Assembly: GCA_029243845.1 (NCBI GenBank)
Contig: JAQWRF010000316.1
Location: forward strand, 1-6,632
Direction of reading: 5' to 3'
DNA: 6,632 nucleotides
From: Planctomycetota bacterium
Lineage (GTDB): Bacteria; Planctomycetota; UBA1135
Under the pieces are notes generated by a model, which worked only from the letters and a program-made list of their open reading frames with translations, had not been told where the DNA came from and ran no database searches. Below are positions 1 to 6,096 of this stretch, piece after piece; position 1 is the stretch's first letter; each line of letters starts with the position of its first letter. A program made the translations under genes and the position numbers.

Positions 1-1307
1 AAAATCCGTAGAATTTCTTCGTCTGAGAAAGGATGCGCCTTGTCCTCGGCCGCAACGATGTCTTCAATGCGTTGCTGGATTGAAGATCTAGTACGGGTGG
101 TGCCCTTAGATGTCTTTTGACCACCAGAAAACATCGACTTCAGTGAGATGACACCTTGAGGCGTATGCGCATATTTGCCGCGGATGGCGCGTGATACAGT
201 AGAAATGTGCACACCGACCGCATCGGCGACTTCTTGCATAATGAGTGGACTTAAGTATTGTTTGCCAAGTCGCAAAAACATCGCCTGCTTTTTCGCAAGC
301 ACATTGGTAATATCCAGGACTGTACGGCGTCGCTGCTGAATGGCATCAATGCACCCGCGCGCTTTGTCGATTTTCCGTAACAGATGCGCATGCAACTTCT
401 TATTTGACTTTGCATCCGTAAGCGCTTGGTGCGCAATTTCTGACAAGCTAATATCGGGGATATAGTCGGTGACTAAAGAGACTACCGGCTCTTTAGTAGG
501 GTCGTCATCCACTTCTATTTTTACGTCGGGGCTGATGACACGATTCGTGTCGATGCTAAACGCAGATAAAGGCCGTAAGTCAAATAACGCAAGCACGCTA
601 ATCGCTTGGCGCACTGCTTCAATGCTCAGCCCTTCGGCTTTGGCAATTTGCGGGATGCGATTCGCCAGCAAGTCATCGAAATGATTAGTTAAGATAACTA
701 GCGCATCTTCATGGTCTTCTTCAAGGGCTTCGAGTTGCAGCAAAAAACATTCTCGTAAATCAACGGCGCCTAAGGCCGTATGCGATATCTCGCGAATCAT
801 TTCGAGAGCTTCTTCGAAAATCAAAAAGTCGATACCTGTCATTTCTGATAATTCGCCGATACCATCTACTAAGAAACCTTTGTCATCGATAAAATCAAGG
901 ATAATCGCGGCGGCGCGCACATGTTCGATATCGACGTCGCGCGTACGCAGCTCAGACAGTATTTCATCACTGCTCGGTTGATCCGGGGCCGCGGTGTTTT
1001 GAATGAAGTCATATCCGCTTTCTTCGGTTTGACTTTTCTCGCGAACGTTGGGTGCCGACTCGAGTAAGTTGCCAACGGTGTCGTATTCGCTTAAATCTGA
1101 ATCGTCTCGCGTCTCGGCTTCACTGCTGTCGTCCGGCGCTGGTTTGTCAGCATCGACTTCTAAAAAAGGGTTGTCTTCAAGCTCGGCCGTCAAGAAATCA
1201 AGTAGCTCGGTAGAGTTTAGCTGCAGAATATGCATGGCCTGAATCATTAGCGGCGACTGCGTTAGGCGCTGCTCTAAATTCAGGTTCTGGTTGTAATCCA
1301 TCCGCAT
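1..1307 (-). CDS. rpoN: RNA polymerase sigma-54 factor RpoN (3' end beyond window)
   Basis: Sigma-54 directs core RNA polymerase to -24/-12 promoters and needs an AAA+ activator to open DNA. About 435 residues are visible. Residues 8-50 form the glutamine/leucine-rich activator-interacting region (LTQSPL, HILQLNSTELLDFL, LEDNPFLE). Residues 51-115 are an acidic linker typical of region II. The core-binding region follows (LRECFLLQLEAL near 184-195). A helix-turn-helix lies near 354-390 (MQEVADAVGVHISTVSRAI, then GKYAHTPQG). The reading frame leaves the window at AAEDKAHPFSDEEIL, so the last 40 or so residues, with the ARRTVAKYRE-type RpoN box, are not seen. Two in-frame ATGs are possible, 1307 and 1301; I chose 1307 because a TAAAAT -10 predicts transcription starting there. 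No Shine-Dalgarno sequence is visible. It is divergent from a sigma-54 activator gene. Family assignment is very secure; the exact start is not. Confidence 0.95.
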   Translation of the reverse strand, partial: MRMDYNQNLNLEQRLTQSPLMIQAMHILQLNSTELLDFLTAELEDNPFLEVDADKPAPDDSSEAETRDDSDLSEYDTVGNLLESAPNVREKSQTEESGYDFIQNTAAPDQPSSDEILSELRTRDVDIEHVRAAAIILDFIDDKGFLVDGIGELSEMTGIDFLIFEEALEMIREISHTALGAVDLRECFLLQLEALEEDHEDALVILTNHFDDLLANRIPQIAKAEGLSIEAVRQAISVLALFDLRPLSAFSIDTNRVISPDVKIEVDDDPTKEPVVSLVTDYIPDISLSEIAHQALTDAKSNKKLHAHLLRKIDKARGCIDAIQQRRRTVLDITNVLAKKQAMFLRLGKQYLSPLIMQEVADAVGVHISTVSRAIRGKYAHTPQGVISLKSMFSGGQKTSKGTTRTRSSIQQRIEDIVAAEDKAHPFSDEEILRI

Positions 1308-1313
1308 AATGGT

Positions 1314-1344
1314 ATTTTAGCAAACCAGCGTGACTTGGTTACAA
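1314..1344 (-). promoter_or_regulatory. Candidate rpoN promoter, possibly leaderless
   Basis: Read on the minus strand, TAAAAT (1319-1314) matches 5 of 6 bases of the -10 consensus. A weak TTGTAA -35 candidate (1344-1339) is 19 bases upstream, which is longer than ideal. Transcription starting 7 bases after the -10 would begin at 1307, exactly on an rpoN ATG. Inferred from sequence only. Confidence 0.45.
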
Positions 1345-1345
1345 T
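1317..1345 (+). promoter_or_regulatory. Candidate promoter of the response regulator gene
   Basis: TTAGCA (1317-1322, 4 of 6 to TTGACA) is separated by 17 bases from TACAAT (1340-1345, 5 of 6 to TATAAT). The predicted transcription start near 1352 leaves an untranslated leader of about 8 bases before the ATG at 1360. Both hexamers overlap those of the opposing rpoN promoter candidate. Confidence 0.45.
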
Positions 1346-1359
1346 GCGAACGGCCAATC

Positions 1360-2697
1360 ATGCGTATCCTCCTTGTCGAAGACGAAGCTACTTTAGCTAT
1401 TCCATTAACCGACGCCCTGCAAGAGCAAGGGCACGAGGTGACGCACATTGCGGATGGGGCAGCAGCTCTCGCTTGGCTGAGCGGCAATTTAGTGGATATT
1501 GTGGTGAGTGATATTCGTTTGCCACACGGTGATGGCATGCAAATATTGCAGCGCGCCCGCCAGCAGCAACCACCCGCAGAGGTTTTGATCATGACCGGTT
1601 ATGCAACTGTCGAACAGGCGGTCGATGCTTTGCAAGATGGCGCGTACAGTTACTTAGAAAAGCCCTTCACCACGGATTCGTTTTTGGCGAACATAAATAA
1701 AATGTGCGAACTGCGTGCCTTGCACCAAGAACTTAACACGATGCGTCAGGCGGCGCGCAGCGAGTTCCTGTTAAGTGGCAAGAGTAACGAGATAGCGACT
1801 GTTAACCAACGTCTGCAGCAATGGGCTGATGAAGAACTCACAGTGCTCATCACTGGGCGAAGTGGTACGGGTAAAGAGCGCTGTGCTCGCGCCTTACATC
1901 AACTATCCGCACGTGGCGACAAACCGTTCGTTGCGGTTTCATGCGCTGCGATTCCGAGTTCATTATTCGAGGGAGAATTGTTCGGTTACCGCAAAGGCGC
2001 ATTCTCTGGCGCCGACGCCGACCATCAGGGATTGCTTAGCAGCGTCGACGGTGGCGTCCTTTTTTTGGATGACATCGATGACTTCCCATTAGAGTTGCAA
2101 CCCAAAATGTTGCGCGCCTTGCAAGAGTCAGAGTTCGTGCGTCTGGGCGAGACCGCCCTAAGAAAGTTTAGTGGCCGGGTTGTGGCTGCAACCAAGCAGC
2201 CGCTCAAGAAAATGGTGGATGACGGTAAATTTCGCGAAGATTTGTACTACCGCTTAAACGTACTCAATCTCGAACTGCCAGCCTTAAGCTCGCGCATCGA
2301 AGACATCCCGTTGTTGTTGGCGGATTTGCTTAAACGTTGGGATTCGGAAAAGCGTTACTCTGTCTCAAGCTCTGCAATCAAGCAGCTATCAACACTCAGT
2401 TGGCCAGGCAATGTTCGCGAACTCGAGAACTCTCTGCGCCGCGCCATGGCAATATGCGGACGCGTCCGTATATTACGTATCGAACATTTCATGCCAGATG
2501 TTGGCCAAGACCACTTGGCTGTTGCCGATAAGTTGGTTGGCTTACGTGAAATTACCGCACGCTCTGAAACCGAGGCCATCCTTAATGCTCTTGAAATCAC
2601 GGGCGGGCGCAAGGCAAAAGCTGCTGCACTGCTTGGCATTACGCGCAAAGTTCTATGGAGCAAGATGAGTGAGCTGGGATTAGACCAAAACAAATGA
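1360..2697 (+). CDS. NtrC-family sigma-54-dependent response regulator
   Basis: A two-component output protein of 445 residues that should use ATP hydrolysis to remodel sigma-54 holoenzyme. Receiver domain, residues 1-115: acidic pocket E7-D8, phospho-acceptor D51, T79 and K101. AAA+ domain, about 138-365: Walker A GRSGTGKE (166-173), sigma-54 contact loop GAFSGA (213-218, a Ser variant of GAFTGA), Walker B LFLDD (234-238), arginine fingers R292 and R298 in FREDLYYRL, and WPGNVREL (348-355). A Fis-type helix-turn-helix sits near 403-440 (GGRKAKAAALLGITRKVLW). Oddities: the Walker B second acid is Asp not Glu, the usual Asn of the 'NCAA' strand is S194, and the usual ATN is ATK (K279). An in-frame GTG at 1330 would add ten residues ahead of the classical MRILLVEDE start and is unlikely. 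No sensor kinase is adjacent in the window. The stop overlaps the next gene by ATGA. The target genes cannot be named. Confidence 0.93.
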   Translation: MRILLVEDEATLAIPLTDALQEQGHEVTHIADGAAALAWLSGNLVDIVVSDIRLPHGDGMQILQRARQQQPPAEVLIMTGYATVEQAVDALQDGAYSYLEKPFTTDSFLANINKMCELRALHQELNTMRQAARSEFLLSGKSNEIATVNQRLQQWADEELTVLITGRSGTGKERCARALHQLSARGDKPFVAVSCAAIPSSLFEGELFGYRKGAFSGADADHQGLLSSVDGGVLFLDDIDDFPLELQPKMLRALQESEFVRLGETALRKFSGRVVAATKQPLKKMVDDGKFREDLYYRLNVLNLELPALSSRIEDIPLLLADLLKRWDSEKRYSVSSSAIKQLSTLSWPGNVRELENSLRRAMAICGRVRILRIEHFMPDVGQDHLAVADKLVGLREITARSETEAILNALEITGGRKAKAAALLGITRKVLWSKMSELGLDQNK

Positions 2698-3416
2698 ACA
2701 AAGCCAATCTAGTAGACCTTGGTTCTCAAGTGATCGAACTGCACAATGAAAAAATTTATTGTGTTGCCGATTTACACTTATGTGCGAGCCGCCCGCAAGA
2801 AATTATTGCTTTTGCAAATGAAGTGATAGACGCTTGTAACAAGTACTCCGTGGTACTTATTCTTGGCGATTTATTTGATGTTTATGTGGGGCCTGAAAGT
2901 TTGTCTGGGGTTGACTTTGCACCATTACTTTCTGCTTTCGAACAGTTCGCGGCCACTGGGCGGGTGATTGTTATTCGCGGAAACCGTGATGTGTTGCTTG
3001 AGGGGACGCACGCCGAAAAGCATTCTTTTGAAGTCTGTGATGTGGTGTTGTCGAATTGCGAGCAGCAGCGCACTCTTTATGTCCATGGCGATGCTTTCTG
3101 CACCTCAGACTTGCCATACCAGCGACTGCGCCGTGTATTGCGTAATCGCGTTTTACGCCTATTCCTACGTATGTTGCCTGCAGGGTTGCGCCGCTATTTG
3201 GGTGACAAGATGCGGAAAGCATCTACAGCCGAGATCGCCCGCAAAGAAATGAGCGATATGCAGCTAAATTTGTCGGCTGTGGCAGCAAGCGCCAAGCAGT
3301 TTGAGAGCTCTGTGGTGCGTATAGGGCACCTGCACCAAGCGCAGCAGCAGCAAATCGACTCAAGTTGTTCGCTCGAAGTACTTTCTGCGTGGCAACCACT
3401 GTTGACTAGAGGGTAA
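2694..3416 (+). CDS. LpxH-like metallophosphoesterase (probable UDP-2,3-diacylglucosamine diphosphatase)
   Basis: Calcineurin-type phosphoesterase of 240 residues, the usual LpxH length. LpxH splits UDP-2,3-diacylglucosamine to lipid X and UMP on the cytoplasmic face of the inner membrane during lipid A synthesis. Visible metal ligands: D26 and H28 (ADLHL), D59 (LGDLF), N97 (GNRD), H131 (HGD), H212 and H214 (GHLH). The GNRD and HGDAFCTSDLPYQ motifs, and the arginine-rich insert near 144-192 (LRRYLGDKMRKAS, then MSDMQLN), resemble the LpxH acyl-chain cap rather than a generic phosphoesterase. Differences: GHTHRP is GHLHQA, and the usual GAWH is SAWQ. About 17 extra N-terminal residues precede the first motif. 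The ATGA overlap with the response regulator implies translational coupling; there is no Shine-Dalgarno sequence. The phosphoesterase fold is certain; LpxH activity is likely but unproven, so no symbol is given. Confidence 0.85.
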   Translation: MNKANLVDLGSQVIELHNEKIYCVADLHLCASRPQEIIAFANEVIDACNKYSVVLILGDLFDVYVGPESLSGVDFAPLLSAFEQFAATGRVIVIRGNRDVLLEGTHAEKHSFEVCDVVLSNCEQQRTLYVHGDAFCTSDLPYQRLRRVLRNRVLRLFLRMLPAGLRRYLGDKMRKASTAEIARKEMSDMQLNLSAVAASAKQFESSVVRIGHLHQAQQQQIDSSCSLEVLSAWQPLLTRG

Positions 3417-3429
3417 AAGTGGGTAGAAT
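3402..3429 (+). promoter_or_regulatory. Strong sigma-70-like promoter for cmk-rpsA
   Basis: TTGACT (3402-3407) and TAGAAT (3424-3429) each match 5 of 6 consensus bases, with a 16-base spacer. The promoter starts inside the last codons of the phosphoesterase gene. Transcription from about 3435-3436 would leave a leader of only 4-5 bases before the cmk ATG at 3440. This is the best promoter match I noticed in the window. It supports independent expression of cmk-rpsA from the upstream regulator pair. Confidence 0.6.
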
Positions 3430-3439
3430 ATGCGACCCA

Positions 3440-4138
3440 ATGGCACAGGTTACACCTTTGGATAGAGTCGCAGTGATTACCCTTGATGGGCTCAGTGGTT
3501 CTGGCAAAAGTACTCTTGCTAAGCAGCTGGCCGTAGCACTTAACTGGTCCTACATTGACTCTGGCGCTTGGTACCGAGCATTAACTTGGGCTGTCTTGCA
3601 AAATGGGCTTGCCGTCGATGATTCGACTCAAGTTTTGCAAGTGCTCTCTCAAATAGAATTGACATCAGATAGCGATGGCATGGTTGTCGTCGACAAGCAA
3701 TCTTTGCGCGACGAACTGCGCACGCAGCTTATCGACAAAAACGTTTCCGCGGTTGCCGATCACTTCGACGTGCGTGACGCGCTCAACGAAAAGATGCGCG
3801 GGTTACTTGCCATTGAAAACGTTAAAGGCGTAGTCGCCGATGGTCGCGATGCAGGCACCATAATCTTTGCTAACGCGCCACTTAAAGTTTTTGTTGAAGT
3901 ACCTCTAGAGGTTCGTGCCCAGCGCCGCTTCGAACAGCAACGTAAACTTGATTCAGATGTCACACTTACGCAAGTGCAGCACGCATTGTCTCAACGAGAC
4001 TCGCACGACGCACACCGCGGAAGCGCAGCTCCTCATCCTACGGATGAAAGCTACATTCTTGATAATTCCAATCAATCAGTCGAGCAGGCGGTCGGACGCC
4101 TGTTGACTTGGCACCAGCAAATTTTTGCTGCCAAGTAA
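3440..4138 (+). CDS. cmk: Cytidylate kinase
   Basis: Transfers the ATP gamma-phosphate to CMP and dCMP, giving CDP/dCDP for nucleic acid and phospholipid synthesis; cytoplasmic. The 232-residue protein is the normal family length. It has a P-loop at residues 17-25 (GLSGSGKST; Leu replaces the usual Pro), a DSGAWYR nucleotide-binding motif (40-46), an NMP-binding insert with LRDELRTQ (89-96), the diagnostic DGRDAGT (134-140), and the lid QRDSHDAHR (185-193) with arginines expected to contact phosphates. An in-frame GTG at 3419 would add seven residues but lies upstream of the -10 box at 3424-3429, so ATG 3440 is preferred. No Shine-Dalgarno sequence precedes it. It starts 23 bases after the phosphoesterase stop and ends 37 bases before rpsA, the classic cmk-rpsA arrangement. 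Confidence 0.95.
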   Translation: MAQVTPLDRVAVITLDGLSGSGKSTLAKQLAVALNWSYIDSGAWYRALTWAVLQNGLAVDDSTQVLQVLSQIELTSDSDGMVVVDKQSLRDELRTQLIDKNVSAVADHFDVRDALNEKMRGLLAIENVKGVVADGRDAGTIIFANAPLKVFVEVPLEVRAQRRFEQQRKLDSDVTLTQVQHALSQRDSHDAHRGSAAPHPTDESYILDNSNQSVEQAVGRLLTWHQQIFAAK

Positions 4139-4175
4139 GAGACTTTTTCTCCGAAACACAAACCCAATTTTAATC
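4139..4175 (+). promoter_or_regulatory. rpsA translation leader without Shine-Dalgarno
   Basis: The 37 bases between cmk and rpsA are rich in U and A (runs TTTTT and AATTTTAAT), hold only one G after the initial GAGAC, and have no purine-rich ribosome-binding motif before ATG 4176. In E. coli the rpsA leader also lacks a good Shine-Dalgarno sequence and is recognised and autoregulated by S1 itself. Similar control here is inference from base composition. Confidence 0.35.
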
Positions 4176-6092
4176 ATGGTCTCAAAAGACCTCATCAGAC
4201 GTTACGACCTCACTGACGAAGAACTAGATCGTCAGTTATCAGAAGCCCTCGGCACAGTCGAGCCTTCGGCCATCAGTGAAATGATCGGCGACAAAGTAGG
4301 CGACGTAGAACGTGACCAAATAGTCACAGCAACCGTACTTAGTGTAGAAGAAGATCACGGCGTTGTTCGTGTCGACATCGGCGGCAAGGCAGAAGCTCCA
4401 TTGCTTTTTGCTGAATTCGATGGCGAACTTCCTGGCATAGGTGAAACACTAGAAGTCTTTTACCGCGGTGACGATCGTTACACAAATGTCCCTGTAGTCT
4501 CTAAGCGCGATGCTGATCGCGAGCGTGCTTGGACGAAAATCGTGGGCGTATACAGCCCTGGCGACGTTATCGACGGCGATGTGCAAAAGCTCATCAAAGG
4601 CGGCTTAATCGTCTCTATCGATGGTGTCGAAGTATTCATGCCATCATCTCAAATCGACATCCGTCGTGTTTCCGATCCTTCAGAATTTGTAGGTACGGTA
4701 ATTCAGGCTAAGGTTGTGAAGATTGATGAAGAGCGTCGCAACATTGTGATCTCACGCCGCCAGCTTCTGGAAGAAGAGCGCATAGAAAAACGTGCGGAAC
4801 TACTTCAAGATATCAAGGAAGGCCAAACTCGTATTGGCGAAGTCAAGAACATTGCCGATTTCGGTGCATTCGTCGACCTCGGCGGTATGGATGGCTTGCT
4901 TCACGTTACCGACATGTCATACGGGCGCATCAAGCATCCGCGTGAAATGGTTAAAATTGGTGACAAGATTGAAGTATTCATTCAGTCTATCGATCACGAG
5001 CGCAACCGCGTGGCATTGTCACTTAAGGCTCTTACGAAAAACCCATGGGAAAAAATCGATACACGATTCCCAGAGAAGTCTGTCCACAAGGGCCGTATTG
5101 CCAACATCGTTCCTTACGGATTGTTTGTTGAGCTCGAGTCTGGCGTTGAGGGCTTGGTACACGTTACTGAACTTTCATGGACGCAGAAGAGCCCAAACCC
5201 TGAAGCTGAATTCACTAAGGGTGCCGAAATCGATGTCTATGTTAAGTCCATCGATTTAGAGAAGAAAGAAATGTCCTTGTCTGTGCGTGAAGTTGAGGGT
5301 AATCCTTGGCAGCGCATCGCTGAGCATTACGCTCCAGGTACAGTTATCGAAGCGACAATCAAAAACCTTGCAACTTACGGCGCATTTGTTGAGATTGAAG
5401 AAGGCATCGACGGCTTGCTACACAACACCGACTTTCACTGGACACGTAAGATTCAGCACCCATCAGAAATCGCCAAGAAGGGCGATCGTGTGCAGTGCGT
5501 AGTTCTTAACGTAGACCTTGATAAGCAACGCATCTCCTTGGGAATGAAGCAGCTTACTAAGAACCCATGGGAAGATTACATCCCGACTAACTACCATGTT
5601 GGTGATATGTTGTCAGGTGAGGTTGCTAAGCACATCGCTGCTGGTTGCTTTATTAGACTTGAAGACGACCTCGAAGCATTCTTACATTACAGTACCCTTC
5701 CACAAGAGTGGCAAGAGTCGCCAGCAACTAACTGCCTAGTCGGTATGAAGGTTGAGGTGCGTATTGTGCGCGTTGACTGTGGCGAAGAGCGTATTGGGCT
5801 AAGCTTTATTCACGCCGAGTTCGGAGAGAACGACGATGTGCGTAAAAATTGGGCAGAAGCTCAAGAGGCTAAGGCTGCGAAGAAGGCTGCGAAGAAGGCT
5901 GCAAAGGAAGCTGCTCAAGAAACGACAGCTGCTCCTGAAGAGGCTCCAGTCGCTGAAGCTGAAGATGCACCAGTCGCTGAAGCCGAAGCAGCAGAAGCGC
6001 CCGTTGCTGAAGCAGAAGAAGCGCCAGCCGCTGAGACTGAAGAAGCACCCGTTGCTGAAGCAGAAGAAGCACCAGAGAAAGATTCTGAGTAG
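4176..6092 (+). CDS. rpsA: 30S ribosomal protein S1
   Basis: S1 binds single-stranded mRNA at the 30S platform and helps load leaders that are structured or lack Shine-Dalgarno sequences. The 638-residue protein has six S1 (OB-fold) repeats at roughly 46-111, 128-195, 214-285, 300-372, 386-459 and 473-546. Repeats 3-5 have the standard GAFVDLGG / YGLFVELESG / YGAFVEIEEG strands and are joined by NPW linkers. Repeats 1, 2 and 6 are divergent, as expected for the ribosome-binding N-terminus and the end of the array. Residues 547-638 are an added low-complexity tail: a Lys/Ala helix (KAAKKAAKKAAK, 566-577), then acidic EAPVAEAE-type repeats to the C-terminus. E. coli S1 is about 557 residues, so the excess is mostly the tail. 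An upstream in-frame TTG (4125) lies inside cmk and would add 17 unlike residues; ATG 4176 is preferred. Likely co-transcribed with cmk. Confidence 0.96.
   Translation: MVSKDLIRRYDLTDEELDRQLSEALGTVEPSAISEMIGDKVGDVERDQIVTATVLSVEEDHGVVRVDIGGKAEAPLLFAEFDGELPGIGETLEVFYRGDDRYTNVPVVSKRDADRERAWTKIVGVYSPGDVIDGDVQKLIKGGLIVSIDGVEVFMPSSQIDIRRVSDPSEFVGTVIQAKVVKIDEERRNIVISRRQLLEEERIEKRAELLQDIKEGQTRIGEVKNIADFGAFVDLGGMDGLLHVTDMSYGRIKHPREMVKIGDKIEVFIQSIDHERNRVALSLKALTKNPWEKIDTRFPEKSVHKGRIANIVPYGLFVELESGVEGLVHVTELSWTQKSPNPEAEFTKGAEIDVYVKSIDLEKKEMSLSVREVEGNPWQRIAEHYAPGTVIEATIKNLATYGAFVEIEEGIDGLLHNTDFHWTRKIQHPSEIAKKGDRVQCVVLNVDLDKQRISLGMKQLTKNPWEDYIPTNYHVGDMLSGEVAKHIAAGCFIRLEDDLEAFLHYSTLPQEWQESPATNCLVGMKVEVRIVRVDCGEERIGLSFIHAEFGENDDVRKNWAEAQEAKAAKKAAKKAAKEAAQETTAAPEEAPVAEAEDAPVAEAEAAEAPVAEAEEAPAAETEEAPVAEAEEAPEKDSE
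5871..5906 (+). repeat. Three 12-base tandem units encoding KAAK
   Basis: The unit AAGGCTGCGAAG occurs at 5871-5882 and 5883-5894 exactly, and at 5895-5906 with one change (G to A). It is in frame and encodes a Lys/Ala amphipathic or basic helix in the S1 tail. The near-identity at DNA level suggests recent expansion by slippage. Confidence 0.85.
5936..6075 (+). repeat. In-frame Ala/Pro/Glu repeats of the S1 tail
   Basis: Imperfect repeats encoding EEAPVAEAE-like units cover the end of rpsA. The longest exact copy I found by eye is 23 bases, at 6000-6022 and again at 6048-6070, 48 bases (16 codons) apart. All copies keep the reading frame, so repeat-length variation between strains would change tail length without breaking S1. 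Confidence 0.8.
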
Positions 6093-6096
6093 TACT

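Noticed and set aside
1330..1359. Upstream GTG start for the response regulator
   Set aside because: It adds ten residues before the canonical receiver start MRILLVEDE and lies upstream of the likely -10 box at 1340-1345.
2355..2693. Minus-strand open frame opposite the 3' part of the response regulator
   Set aside because: It is antisense to the well-conserved AAA+ end and Fis-type helix-turn-helix, with no recognisable features of its own.
3419..3439. Upstream GTG start for cmk
   Set aside because: It precedes the -10 box of the likely promoter; starting at ATG 3440 gives the normal family length.
4109..4128. Sigma-54-like promoter (TGGCAC followed by TTGC) near the end of cmk
   Set aside because: The spacing between the two elements is about 10 bases rather than the 5 needed for a -24/-12 promoter.
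4169..4174. TTTAAT as a -10 box for a separate rpsA promoter
   Set aside because: It ends one base before the start codon gap, so transcription would begin inside the coding sequence, and I see no good -35 box.
4125..4175. TTG start extending S1 by 17 residues into cmk
   Set aside because: The added residues do not resemble an S1 N-terminus, and ATG 4176 is a natural start after the cmk stop.
4792..5259. Plus-strand 155-codon open frame inside rpsA
   Set aside because: It is an out-of-frame shadow of S1 repeats 3 and 4 with no domain-like pattern.
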